This document shows, in pieces, positions 1-12,497 of a stretch of 53,045 nucleotides of DNA. The notes under the pieces were generated by a model. The model worked only from the letters and a program-made list of their open reading frames with translations, was not told the origin of the DNA and did not search any database. The position numbers and the translations under genes are program-made. Position 1 is the first letter of the stretch; every line of letters begins with the position of its first letter. This DNA comes from Hirudo medicinalis (taxonomy: Eukaryota > Annelida > Clitellata > Hirudinida > Hirudinidae), in contig MPNW01000275.1 in NCBI GenBank assembly GCA_011800805.1, positions 3,319 to 56,363 on the forward strand. The letters run 5' to 3'.

Positions 1-675
<675 letters not shown>

Positions 676-1235
676 TGACGAGTGGACAGATGGTTGAATA
701 GAACTACCTATGTTCACGGATGTTCCATTTATCATTCCTGAGATGTCACTTTGTCCGACTCTGAGATTTCCTTCTTTTTTCTCATTTTTCATTTCGTTGT
801 TTGTTTGTATCACGAGATGTGAAGGCATTCTTCTAGTCATAATTTTATTCTCGCGTAAATTCATTCGTGTTTCTTTGATATTTACATATCAGCGGTCGTT
901 CGTCGTTCAATGGAAAACTCGTTCAAACCTTAACAGCGACAGAATCGTGCATCACTTTTTCTTTATTTTGTTGGAAATGAGGATTGTGATCCATGATGGC
1001 ATTCCATCAAAAAAAAAAACAGACCTTTGTGTTTCTTCTTTCTCGAGTCGATGACGATGGCATCGAAAAGAAGAATATTTGTTTACGCAAAATTTAATGT
1101 CTGATAAGCAGAGAGATTAAAATGCTTAAACATTATCACTGCCTGATAACAAGCCACAACAACATACCCTACCCTAGCAAGCCTACCTCAAAATCAAAAG
1201 TTTCACTCCGTTTGACTAGGCTTGGAACAGACAGA
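676..1235. other. Intergenic: ERG-like 3' flank and SLC7 5' leader
   Basis: No gene is seen. The stretch holds T-rich sequence and an A-run near 1010-1019, and then the probable 5' untranslated leader of the next gene. An in-frame upstream ATG at 1122 would add 38 residues to that transporter, but the ATG at 1236 is in better start context (cagaATGG). It also gives an N-terminus the same length as the neighbouring paralogue's, to within one residue. Confidence 0.5.
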
Positions 1236-4200
1236 ATGGTGGCCACAAAAGCCTCTGTGGAAAATATTGAGGGTACTAGCGACCTGACCAGTGACAGAGA
1301 AGAACCGAGAGAGACCAAGGACGTTGTACAAGTTCCTAGAACCATCACACTAGTTGGGGCCATTTCTTTTATCGTGGGCACTATAATAGGTTAGGATTCT
1401 GTTTGAAAATATTTTATTGAAAATCACATCCAGCTAAAAAAAAAGAATGATTTCAACGAGATCTAATAATATTTCCATTGTAAGTGGAGAGAGAATGAAT
1501 GTCATCATGTCAGGCAAATTGCATATCGATTTTTCTTTGTTTGTTCTTCTTGCAGTTCCTAATCCAATACAAACTCTTTTAAAATTGTCTACACGCTGGA
1601 CAACATTCTACTCAAACGCCTCAGATACACACATTCGCGCATATTTCCCATCAACATATTCGTTCAAACATATTCAGAAAAAACATACAATAAATATTAA
1701 ATTATATTATAATTTTTTTTTTATTTGGCGCTAGTTTATCTCGACAGAATTCACGAGGAAAATAATAAGATATAACCAATTATCTGAAACTATGAATACA
1801 CAAAATGTTGCTAAGCAGTTTATCACATAACTAATTAACTCTTAAATAACTATGAAGTCATCTTTTGAACCCAGGGTCAGGGATTTTTATATCACCAAAG
1901 GGTGTTGCCGAAGGGTCAGGAAGCGTGGCCCTGACGCTGATCAGTTGGACTCTTTGTGGAATCGTATCCATGCTTGGTTAGAAAATCTGAAAATACGTAA
2001 ATTAATTTTTGATCAATAATTGGTTTGTAATGGCATAATAACTTCACTCGACTTCCAAAATATTTTCAAAAATGCAGCGGCCTTGTGCTACGCTGAGATG
2101 GGCACGGTGATCACAGAATCAGGCGGTGACTATGCCTTCTTCGCCAAGGCCTACAGCCCAGCAGTGGCTTACATGTTTGCCTGGTGCTGGGGCCTCCTTC
2201 TCAAGCCCGCTTCCATAGCAACGCTGACCATCACCTGTGCTCAGTACCTCATAACTCCCCTGTTTGACGACAACTGTGGAGACTTCCCAGAGGTCATCAA
2301 GAAGATTTTTGCCATCACTTTGATTCGTTAGTGAGCATTTTGAGAGATTTTTTCTTTTAGAAAAACTTTTTAACGTTTAAAAAGTTTAGTTTCGCATGCT
2401 GACCTCTCTCGCCTTTCAATTGTTGTTGACTGAGCTTCGAGAAATTCGATAATTGGCTCTACTGTTTCTTTTTCGTTCGTCCTTGCTTTCGTTTTTCTTT
2501 AGTAATTGTTTTCAATTCCTTTTTTGGTCATATTAGAGGCGCTTCTAAAGTGTCCTTTGACACAAATTAAATAAAATAAATAAATAAAATAAAATATATT
2601 TAGACCTAGGAAGTCTTTTTTTTTAAAGAAATTTGATCGGCCATAATTCTTCATGGAACCTGTTTCACCACGAGAAACACTCCTGTAATGTTTACATTGA
2701 TACCTTGTAGGATCACCTTAAGCCATTCGTAGGATTAAGTATAAGAAGCAACAGAAATGTGGTTTGGACGTGCATTGGTTGCAATGAATTTTAGTGAAGA
2801 TGTTTTGTAAATGACAACTGTCGCATTTGCACGGTTAAAATAATAATGTAATATCATTTAATTGTACAATGAATTATTATCAGAATGATTATCAATTTCC
2901 AGTGCTTCTTGCATCCATTACCATCTACAGCACAAGACTGGCCTCAAAAATTCAAATCATATTCACGGTGGCCAAATTGACAGCACTGGGCATCATCATC
3001 GTCGGTGGAGTTGTCAAACTTTTTCAAGGTCAAGGAAGATTTTATTTCATATATATTTAATGTCTGAATATGTTAAAATCATAAATTAAATTCATAAATT
3101 ATAAACAAAAAATAATAAAAGAAATGATTGGAAAAAAGGTTAAAGCAGTTCAAATGAATTTCAAAATTCAAAGAAGCCATCGTTAGAATTTCTTCTCCTT
3201 GAACTTTGTCAGCTATCGAAGCATGTAAAGCAATATCCGAGATAAAACCAAAACAATTGACTTTTCAGAGGGGGCCTATTCACGATCGCTTTAGATTTAG
3301 AGACTCACTTGAGACAACTTGGTTGTCAAGAAAATGTATTGCTGATCAAAATATTCATGATGTTTTTTTTGCAAATGTTTATTTGTTGAGTGATGAGAAC
3401 AAGTAAATATTTCATTAATCGTTTGAAAGGTTACACCGAACATCTAGAAACTGGATTCGAAGGTACAAGCACCGATCCCGGTGTTATAGCCCTTGGATTC
3501 TACAGTGGGATGTTCGCTTTTGACGGATGGTGTGTAGTTATTTTTGGGGTTGAAACTTTAAAATAATTATAAGGAAATGAGTGCTATTTAATTATTTATT
3601 TTATTATTAGAATTATTTATCTTGTGTTTATTGAAATAGGAATGCTGCCAATTTCATCACGGAGGAAATCATCAGACCAGAAAGGTTGAGAACTTATGAA
3701 TTAGTGCATTTAATTTGTTTACAAAATACGGAAAAGAATCATTTAGAAAATTAGTCGCACATTTAAATTTTTGCATCAAGCACAGAGCCTCAAGATCTGA
3801 CATATCGTTTATCTATTTTAAGAATTCTCTCCTCTTGAAGAATAAATTAAAATTTGAATAAACAATTTTTTGAAAAAATAATCGAAAGGAATCTTCCGTT
3901 GGCCATCATCATCGGGTTGCCCGTGGTCATCTGTGTGTTCGTATTGACCAACGTATCCTACTTCACGGTCATGTCAGTCCAAGATATGATTGATTCGCCT
4001 GCTGTTGCTCTCGTTAGTTCCTTGAGATTCTGTTACAGCTTCCACTCAATGGAATAACCCTTAAACCATAAGTACAAACACACATAAATGGCCATATTGT
4101 TTAAATAAATTGGTATGTTAGTTAACAACTGAATATTGTGTTTATTATTCTTAATTAAATATTACGATTAATCTGCACCCTTGCTCAAAAGACTTGGGCC

Positions 4201-5212
4201 AACAAAGTGATACCAAATATGGCTTGGACGATTCCAATATTTGTGGCTCTGTCGGCATTCGGTTCAGCCAACGGCTCCATGTTCTCCACGACGAGGTAAA
4301 CAGTTGAACTTCCTTTGAACTTTCATTCCATAATTGCTACCCTTTCCAACAAAGGTTGCTGTTCGTGGCAGCGAGAAAGGAACATCTTCCGCAGCTCTTC
4401 GGCATGGTCAACGTGGAGCGAATGACTCCATCTCCGGCTTGCGTCCTCATGGCTTTTTGTGCCATGCTGTTCGTCATACCAGGAAACGTTGGAAGTCTGA
4501 TAACTTTCATCAGCTTCATCAAGTGGATCTTCTACGGCATGAACATGATATCACTCATCATCTTCAGATATCGTGCTCCTTACAAGTTCTCGGAAAGAGC
4601 TTTCAAGGTGCGCGAGTTGATGTCTGATTCCTAAGTGAAGTGCTTTTAATTTGTGGGCGTAAAAGGAACAAACGGATAAAGATTATGAAAGTTATTATTA
4701 ATAATATATACGTAACACTCTCATAGTCTCTCATACAATGTATTTGTGAAATCTTAAATATCTAAAATAAACTTTTCTAATATTCACCAGGTGCCACTGG
4801 TGATTCCAATATTCGTGGTGTTCGCTGCCATCTTCATCGTGGTCGTACCGATCATCACCGATCCACAAATTGAGTTTTTGTTCGCCTTTCTCTTCATCAT
4901 CATCGGATATCTGCTGTATCTTCCATTCGTGCACTTCAGACTCTACCCCAAATGCATGGGTGAGGTTATCTATCGGTTGTTATTGTCACATAAATCCATC
5001 CCTCCTATATGGCGTGCAGTAAACGGCTCAGTTTTTGATTTATGAATTAAAGATTTCATGCGATTATAAATTGGATTACAGCAGTATTAAATGTAAATCA
5101 CAAATAAACTAAAATTATATGAAATAAATTATAAATTATAATTTTAGATTACGTCACCATGTTCATCCAGCTATTCTTCCAGATCTCCACCCCAGGGAAA
5201 ACCGATAAATAA
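1236..5212 (+). CDS. SLC7A9: SLC7 light-chain amino-acid transporter, b(0,+)AT-like (paralogue 1)
   Basis: Eleven exons: 1236-1389, 1875-1976, 2078-2326, 2903-3028, 3430-3529, 3640-3684, 3889-4012, 4192-4295, 4355-4607, 4791-4959, 5148-5212. They join in frame to 496 residues (human SLC7A9 is about 487). It is a 12-span APC-fold exchanger for neutral, and in b(0,+)AT also cationic, amino acids and cystine. TM1 carries the unwound substrate motif IVGTIIGSGIF. TM6 carries [15 protein letters not shown]. The extracellular loop between TM3 and TM4 has Cys in [10 protein letters not shown], at the position that disulphide-bonds the SLC3 heavy chain (rBAT/4F2hc). The C-terminal half ([31 protein letters not shown]) resembles b(0,+)AT more than LAT1/2. 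Its last exon faces the last exon of the minus-strand paralogue. Family assignment is firm; substrate range is inferred. Confidence 0.93.
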
Positions 5213-5305
5213 CTCCATGAAATATCGATAATTAAAAAGTAATTCCCTTTTCATTTGTTTTAATGCATAATTTAAAGGTATAAATGTAACTTTCAGAATA
5301 TTTTA

Positions 5306-5311
5306 AATAAA
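5306..5311 (+). promoter_or_regulatory. Candidate polyadenylation signal AATAAA for SLC7 paralogue 1
   Basis: AATAAA lies 94 bp after the stop codon. It is the first such hexamer downstream of the gene, in the 335-bp gap between the two convergent transporters. Nothing else is seen in that gap. Confidence 0.45.
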
Positions 5312-5547
5312 CTATATCAGGTTTTAGCTCGTCTTCAAAAGCTACAAAAAAACATGAAAAAGGAAAGTGAATTGAAATCTAAATGAAAAAAATATTCTAA
5401 AAATCTCGAATCTTCACGACAAATAAAAATGAACGTGTAAAGGAAAATCGGTAAAAATTATTTCTATAAAAAAAAAGTTCTGATAATGAAAGTCCTTCTT
5501 TGGAATGGCGAGTATATGAACGTGCAAAATGTCCTCTCAGACTCATT

Positions 5548-8500
5548 TCACTCTTGGATCGGTTTGAAGACCTTGAGCAGTAGCTGCACGGATTCTGTCA
5601 ACTTGTCTGGAAATAAGCATTACAACAGGTACTTAGAATAATTCTAATTCGATCTCAGGTAATTTGATTGATCCAAACAACAGTCCGAATTACAACGCAG
5701 ATATCGGGATCATAAAATCGAAATGAAACAGATATTCACGTACTTGCTCACCATAATATCCAAAATTATTTTAAATAAATACATACTTGCTCCCCATCAT
5801 AATCAAAATTATTTTAAATAAATACAATATTATCATTAACAAGTAAAATGAAACTCACCCATGAACTGGGGCTTCAGACGCAGGTGAACGAGGGGAACGT
5901 AAAGAACGTAACCAATGAGGACGAAGCCGAGTGCAAAGAAGTAACCCATCTGTGGTTTCATGACCAGTGGAATGATGACAAGACACGATGACATTAACAG
6001 GCAGATGATTGGAAGAATTATCGGCACCTGTAACAACAAAGTGGCCAAAGACCTAAGCAACTTTTTGTTTAATTATTAATTATTAATTGTGTAACTATTA
6101 CTTACATGTTTATTATTTATTAATTACACGTGTGTTATCGATATTTGTCAAGAACAACTGTTCCTAATATGAAAGTTTCACATCAAGTACCAATAAAAGT
6201 GGTCTCAGATTGAGGTTAATTACATAAGCTTGTCAAGGAAATTATTGTATAACATGCATGAATTATTTCAATATTTACTATCAATTTCCAGTAATTTAGA
6301 GTGTTTAATATTTTTTAAAACAACCCTAATTACCGTCTCAACATCCCCAAACCCCAAGATCCAGTCATTTAGAGAGTTTAATAATTTTTAAAACAACCCT
6401 AATTACCGTCTCAACATCCCCAAACCAAAAGACCAACTCAACGTCAAGACTTGCCTTAACAGGACGAGGTACGTCCTTGTACTTGGCTTTCTTTCTGAAG
6501 ACGATGACGGCAGCAAAATTGAAGCTGTTGAAGAGGAGGATAACAAAACTCAGTGAGTCAATGAGTGTGGAAATTGTACCGACGAAGGTGATCACCACTC
6601 CTACGCACACCTGGGAGATTAGAGAAATACGACGAAGTCGTAAATAAAGTGAATAAAACATGTTGTGATGAATGAAATAATAATTATAAATAAAATACTT
6701 GTAATTTTGACAATAGTTGTCTTAAAATTTAAAAATTGTGACTTAACATTCCGAATGGCAACATTTATAATTATTAATTTAGTAATAATATTATTATTAT
6801 TGTTGTTGTTGTTGTTATTATTATTATCTTGTTATTATTATTTGTGTTCTCCATTTGTTCTATTCCGTTTTTATTCTTTTATTTATTTAAACAAGTAATT
6901 AATATGTTGTTGTAATTAATTATTTCGTTGATTATTCTTGTCAATTAATCTCACGTTGCAGAGGATAGCCGTCACAGGAGTGAACCTTTCCATGTGCACC
7001 ATGGAGAGGATGATGGGGAGGTGGTTGTTGCGGGCGGCCGCTTTTATCACCCTGAATATGAATATAAATATTTTTAATATCTATATTTTAATTCTCCGTT
7101 TAATTCATTATATCTATTCGATGCATGTGGATTTGTAAACATAACAAATCCAATAGAATTACCATTGCTGATGCTGCTAAATCTCATCGGATTGAATGTT
7201 TAAAAGTGAACATAAAAGTGATTGAATGTTTAAAAGTGAACATTCGATTAATTTTAAATCACCTTCCGCCTGAGAAAAGACTCCCGTTACAAGTTCCAAG
7301 GCAGGAGAGTGCAACAAAGGCGGGAATTATCCAGGCAAATTTGGGAATCACAATTTCAGCCCAGGTCTAAAATAGAAATACCAGCTTTTTATACAAAATA
7401 TCTCGGAGAAAATCACTGCCCATAATGTGACATCGTGATAAATTTGGTCCTTGATCATAGCAGTCAGCATTTATCACAAATTGTTGGATTATTAAATTAA
7501 TATCCTAGTCCCACAAGAAAAGAATACAATTTATTCTTACAAGGGCCACAGCTACTGAATTTGCCATCTGATCGATGCTGAGTACAGTGAAGTAGGAGAT
7601 GTTGATCATGACGTAGATGACGATGACAGAAGGCACTCCTATCATAATCGATAGTGGAAGATTCCTGTGCGTATATTATTTTTTATTTTTCATTTTCTAA
7701 ACTTTTTATGATTATACTCGTCATTGGAATTATTATAAAACACTTTTGACTCACCTTTCAACGTTGACCATCTCTTCAACAAGGAAGTTGGCAGTGTTCC
7801 TGAAAAATGTGAATGAAATTCTATTGTAATACAATAATTATAAATATTTAACAAATAATCATAATAGTAATAACGAAATACTGAAATTATGTTAAATTGA
7901 AATAAAACAGTCGAAATAAACAAAAACAACAAAAACAAAAATAAGCGACGAAATCTTTTTAAAACATAAGACAGAAGTAACAATTGAACCGAGTGTACGT
8001 TTATCTACCAGCCATCGTAAGCCCACATTCCGCTGTAGAAACTGGTCATGATTGATCCCAAGTTCAGATTGGTTCCTTCGAAGCCCGTCTTCAAGTTGTC
8101 AGTGAGTCCTTCGATGATGCAGAAAAAACAGTTTATAAAATTACGAATATTTTCAGCTAAAATCTTTTCATTTCTAGTGCAATTAAAATATTTCTTTCTA
8201 AAGTAGTTACAACAATAACGACATGACTATTTATTTATGGTTTAATGCTCCCCTCCTCACCCCTCCCCTTTCCTCCAAAATGGGGTATGATCCCCCCAAA
8301 AAAAACCTTGTGAAAGATTGAAAATTCCTCCCCCGATTATCAGAGCGACAGCTATCAGTTTGGTGAAGGTGACGACGATTTGAATCCTGCTCGCCAACTT
8401 CACACTGAACATGTTGACAGTTCCGAGAAATACTGCACAATTGAACAAATGATCTTCTACAATATGACGATAATAAACAAGATATTTAGATTAAACTAAT

Positions 8501-9397
8501 GTTTATTCTAGTAAAGAACTATTCGAGGATATTGTTTAAAGAGTTCAAAATATGAATTGATGAAAAAAGTAAAAAAGTTGCATTTGAAATAAAATAACCC
8601 ACGGAGAAGAGAAGCTGCCAATAGCTTTTTAATCATTTCAGGCGGCTGACCACAATCGCCGCTGAAGATAGGAGTTACGATGTATTCGGCAAATGTCAGA
8701 GCCAGTGTGGCCTGGGATCCTGGTTTCAGCAAAACATTGTAGATCCATGAAAACTGGAAAGACACCAGCGATCCAAAGGCTTCGTCCAGGTAGCTATAAT
8801 CTCCACCTGAGGACTTCACGACTGTTCCAAGCTCGGAATAGCAAAAAGCACCTGGAGGAAGATGACGACTGAATCATGTTTATGCACTGAGACTCATGAG
8901 ATTGTTAAAATGTCTCGTACACTAATAAATAACACATATTGTATAACACGATATTTGAGTACGCAAGGTCCTTAAGATTATTACTATTATTATTATTATT
9001 ATTATACAACAATATCAAGCCGTTCTGCTGTTGTTAATAATAACGAAACTGATTTTAAATCTAATCATCCTTACCTAACAGAGACAGGAGACCGCAAAGA
9101 AGCCATGCAACCAGAGTCATTCCAACGCTCCCTGAATACACGGCCACTCCACGCGGAGATATGAATATTCCAGAACCTGGATCAAAACATTCCAGTTGAG
9201 TAGTTAACAGAGCAACATGGGTTGGTTGAAATCCTCTCACCTATTATGGTTCCAACTATGAAAGACACTCCACCGAGTAGACCAATCGTCCTGGGGATGG
9301 TCAATCCATCGTTCACAATTTTCACGTCTTTGTCCTTGGAGTTCTTCCTTTGAAGGATTTCTTTGGTACTTCCATTTGGACTCATCCCACCGTTCAT
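5548..9397 (-). CDS. SLC7A9: SLC7 light-chain amino-acid transporter, b(0,+)AT-like (paralogue 2)
   Basis: Twelve exons in reading order: 9397-9241, 9176-9075, 8851-8603, 8432-8307, 8108-8009, 7799-7755, 7664-7541, 7366-7263, 7051-6955, 6610-6455, 6027-5859, 5606-5548. They join in frame to 495 residues. TM1 has [14 protein letters not shown] and TM6 has WAYDGWNTANF. The heavy-chain-linking Cys is present in [10 protein letters not shown]. Exons of 102, 249, 126, 100, 45, 124, 104 and 169 nt match paralogue 1 exactly. The 253-nt exon of paralogue 1 is here 97+156 nt. The intron after 6455 starts with GC (AAG|GCAAGT), the classic form of a GC-AG intron. The protein ends PIQE. It should be a plasma-membrane exchanger that pairs with an SLC3 heavy chain. 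Divergence between the two proteins is high, so the duplication is old. Confidence 0.93.
5743..5826. repeat. Tandem duplication in last intron of SLC7 paralogue 2
   Basis: Two adjacent ~40-bp copies share ACTTGCTC, then CCAT, then AAAATTATTTTAAATAAATACA, with small internal differences. Confidence 0.7.
6288..6426. repeat. 66-bp direct duplication, 73-bp period, next to the GC donor
   Basis: Copies at 6288-6353 and 6361-6426 share CAACCCTAATTACCGTCTCA and flanking sequence with only a few mismatches. They sit in the intron of SLC7 paralogue 2, just downstream (in transcript sense) of its GC splice donor at 6454. Confidence 0.9.
7191..7243. repeat. 23-bp direct repeat
   Basis: ATTGAATGTTTAAAAGTGAA is repeated after a short spacer, at 7191 and 7221, in an intron of SLC7 paralogue 2. 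Confidence 0.8.
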
Positions 9398-11293
9398 CCT
9401 CTCCGGTCTGTCCGATCAAATGACCGTAGAATAGCCAGCTGCACTCCTCCTCACGTTAGAAGTACACAGATTATTATCTATTGCAATGCTTGTTGTTAGC
9501 TAGTGCTGCAACGACGACCAAACGAGCACCAGCATTCGACAAACAATAGCAGCAACAACAACAACACCAAGTGCACTCCACCCGCATTTGTTCATAGAAT
9601 TCCAAACGAAATGCAGCAACAAAGAAAGCCCACGACATTATTCCCAAAGTTCCTCGAATCACGAGAAGTTTTAATTACAGAGAGGTCCAAAGGTAGCAAT
9701 AGCTAACAGCAGCAACAACAACACATCGAGCGCATTAGCATAACACAAGTCTATTACAACCTGCCTGGGAGTTTCGGACTGTAAACAGGAGAGGGAAGGA
9801 GAATGAGTGCAAGAGTTCAGGGAAAGTTCAACGTCGTTTTAAAGTCCTTTGGAGGACGCGCTTCTTGTGTTGAAGTCGAATGTGAGATCAATCAATTGAA
9901 GCAGATGGAATGCAATTATAGAAACTGGCTTTTCATTGAATTGCCCGCATTTGTTTTCACCATTCCTCGGTTACTTCGCTGGCAGTACAAGCTGGTTATT
10001 AGAATTAAAAACTTCATTTTCAAACCAAGGACATATTCTTCACTGCACGCAAAATTGGTTAATTGGTTCTGTAATAAATGTCAGACACTTCATTCGTTCG
10101 TTCATTCATGCTCAAATAAAAACAAACTTCATATAAATCACTACTTCTTACAAACACATTATTCTATATTATTCTACATTGTTATTATATTGTTATATTA
10201 TTATAAACACGTTATTCTACTCACCTTGTCCTCGTGCGTCGTCGAGTAAGTTCCAGCTTAGACTAGCCACTCCTCGAGCTGAATGGTAATTAATGTAGAG
10301 ATGACTGCTGATCCTGACAACCTTTGTTTTGTAAGAAATTTATGTCTGATCGGTTGCTCAACTTTCGACAACAGTTGCCTCAGCTACAATTAACCCTCGA
10401 TGTGACAGCTTTTCTTAATTGTTTCGTTTTTCCAGACATAACACAACAACCAACCGATTAAGTTGTGACTAAGCTAACGGCATATCGTCTAAAGGAAATG
10501 GTCTAAAAGGTCCATAAAACCAGCGATCCTACCATTCTCTGCTTCAGCCGTCCCTATAATATATCTGATCACCTAATTACTTATTGCTCATTTATTAGCT
10601 CACTTCTTAATAACTTTAAGTATTTTTCATTCTCGAATTAAACATTCTCGTAGAATTTAAAAATAATAAAAAATTTAAAAAAAATTAGTAACAATTAGGT
10701 AATTAGACATAGTTCAACAGTCTTTCAGATTCCAAGGAAACGCTTACAGTTTATCAAAAACGTGTTCCTGAATACGTTGAAGGTAAACCAATAAATGACA
10801 TTTTTGTGAAAGTAACTTTTACTTTTGCTCAAACCATCGAAGTACCAAAAGCCTTAACTCGCATTAATTACTAAGGCCAACGATATTGTGAAATTATTCG
10901 ACTGAATTATTCAAAACAGTTCACCTGGGGAATGTTCCCAAAAATGCGACAAAAATCCTCAAAATGTACGTCTCCAACTCTAGGTCAATCCAGATAAGGT
11001 GAAAATAACAACAAATTTGCCTCGAAAGAACTCTGTCTTCGATGATTGCTCAGACATTTGAGCGACTCAGACTGCTTCTCAGAAGAAGAAAAACTGTGCT
11101 CAGAACGCCCAGTCCCTTACTTATAGGATTTGCAGATTAATCCCTAATTATTCTCGCCTAAGGTCAGCTAATCGTAAGCTTCGTTGCTTCGTTGCGTTTC
11201 TTTTGATCTGCCAATTTTCAAAATATTTCTAAGTTTTGGTATTTCAATTTTAATAATATATTTCTCTTTAATTTTATCCGAAATAAAGTGGTC
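9398..11293. other. Intergenic, 5' flank of SLC7 paralogue 2
   Basis: I see no convincing gene. CAA/CAG-rich short tracts lie at about 9540-9565 and 9700-9725. An open frame at 9803-10249 (+) has no recognisable domain and unlike-protein composition. The first ~100 bp above 9397 should contain the start region of the minus-strand transporter, but no core promoter motif stands out. Confidence 0.4.
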
Positions 11294-11543
11294 ATGAGTT
11301 CTGAGTGTGATTCAAAGGAATCACTTTCCGATATCATTGAAAAGCTTCTTAAACAATTTGCAACCTCCCGGCATGAATTAATTACTGAGAAACAACATGG
11401 CGTCTCATTTGTTAACAAATTTAACAGAAATTTTTAGAAAAGTCAATCAAGCTTCTAAAGGTTGGTCTGAGGTTGTTGAAAAGCTTTTGAAGGCAATCGA
11501 TAAAGCGAGAACATTTCTTCAGTTTCTTAACGATAGTGTTTGA
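11294..11543 (+). other. Two overlapping small coding-like ORFs, function unknown
   Basis: ORF A (11294-11437, 47 residues) begins MSSECDSKESLSDIIEKLL. ORF B (11397-11543, 48 residues, different frame) begins MASHLLTNLTEIFRKVNQ and has a good start context (acaacATGG). Both read as Lys/Glu/Leu-rich amphipathic helix, and B continues the helical pattern where A stops. This suggests one short coding region split by a frameshift, or a dicistronic small transcript. I do not recognise either. No splice signals, domains or neighbours point to a function, and chance cannot be excluded at this length. Confidence 0.25.
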
Positions 11544-12003
11544 CGTTTGCACTAGTAAGAAACAGATATTTAAACTCTCGATTTGCCGACTTAAGATTTG
11601 TGACATATCTTTAAAAATCCTTTGAGAGGCGGATTTATTATTACAAATCATTGTAAAATAATAATAATTACAATAATAATTCCTTAAATAATAAAATAAT
11701 CCTAAAAGAGGATTTGTCCCATTTGGACGGGGATATTAGTTCCATTATGTCACTGGGTCGCATTAAGTAAGAAATATTAATTTCTTGGATTCAGGATTGA
11801 ATGTCCTCAATGCCTCACTTCTATTTTAACCGAAATGCGAAGAAAGTCATAACCATCATGATTATTTCGTCTAAATTATTATTTTTAAATGCGTAACTTT
11901 ATCACTTTATCCTGGGGAGGTCTATATTATATTAGCTTTTTGAAAATAATCTTCACATTGCTCTGATGAATGGTCAATTTGTTCTGTTTAAATCATCGCT
12001 TTG

Positions 12004-12497
12004 AATTCTGCTTGCACCCAAGCAACCTAGGTTCATCCTGGAAACTGTTGAACGCTGACTCTGAGAGGATTAATTGTTGTGAGTGTACATCCCTACCATC
12101 ACCGGATTTACCCAGGTGGAGGCCCGGTGCAGTGTAATGGTGGAGGCCCACAAACCTCTGCTCCAGTCCTTTTTGACAAGCAAAAAGAAAGGTTTCTTTG
12201 GTTGGTGGAGGCCCTGTGAAGTGACACATCCCGACCGTGCCTAAATCCGGCACTGATCCCCACCATGGCGGACTTTGTTTACTTTTCGTTCGCACATTGA
12301 AATTCTGCGTTAAAATATTCTTTATTAGTTATTTTTTTTTAGTTACGTGTTTCAAGGTTCTACTTTCGAGTTCGACTCTGTTGCTTTCCGACGTCAAAAT
12401 ACAACAAATCCAACAAATCAACATTTTCAATTCTGCTGCACCAAAGCCACCTAAGTTCACCCTGGAAACTGTTGAACGCTGACTGAGGGGATTAACA
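12004..12497. repeat. Diverged direct repeat pair enclosing GC-richer insert, probable degraded mobile element
   Basis: A ~68-bp sequence at 12004-12073 recurs at about 12429-12497 with roughly 85% identity. The shared core is CTGGAAACTGTTGAACGCTG. Between the copies is sequence richer in G and C than the surroundings. It carries GGTGGAGGCCC three times (about 12115, 12140 and 12203) and ends before GATCCCCACCATGGCGGA. No transposase or reverse transcriptase frame is visible. Confidence 0.45.

Noticed and set aside
1122..1235. 38-residue N-terminal extension of SLC7 paralogue 1 from the first ATG
   Set aside because: The ATG at 1236 has better context and gives an N-terminus matching the paralogue's length; the extension lacks transporter features. 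It remains possible.
4608..4634. Read-through of the SLC7 exon to a stop at 4634
   Set aside because: A consensus donor at 4608 joins in frame to the conserved next exon at 4791.
9803..10249. 148-codon open frame upstream of SLC7 paralogue 2
   Set aside because: Composition is that of AT-rich non-coding DNA in its second half and no family is recognised.
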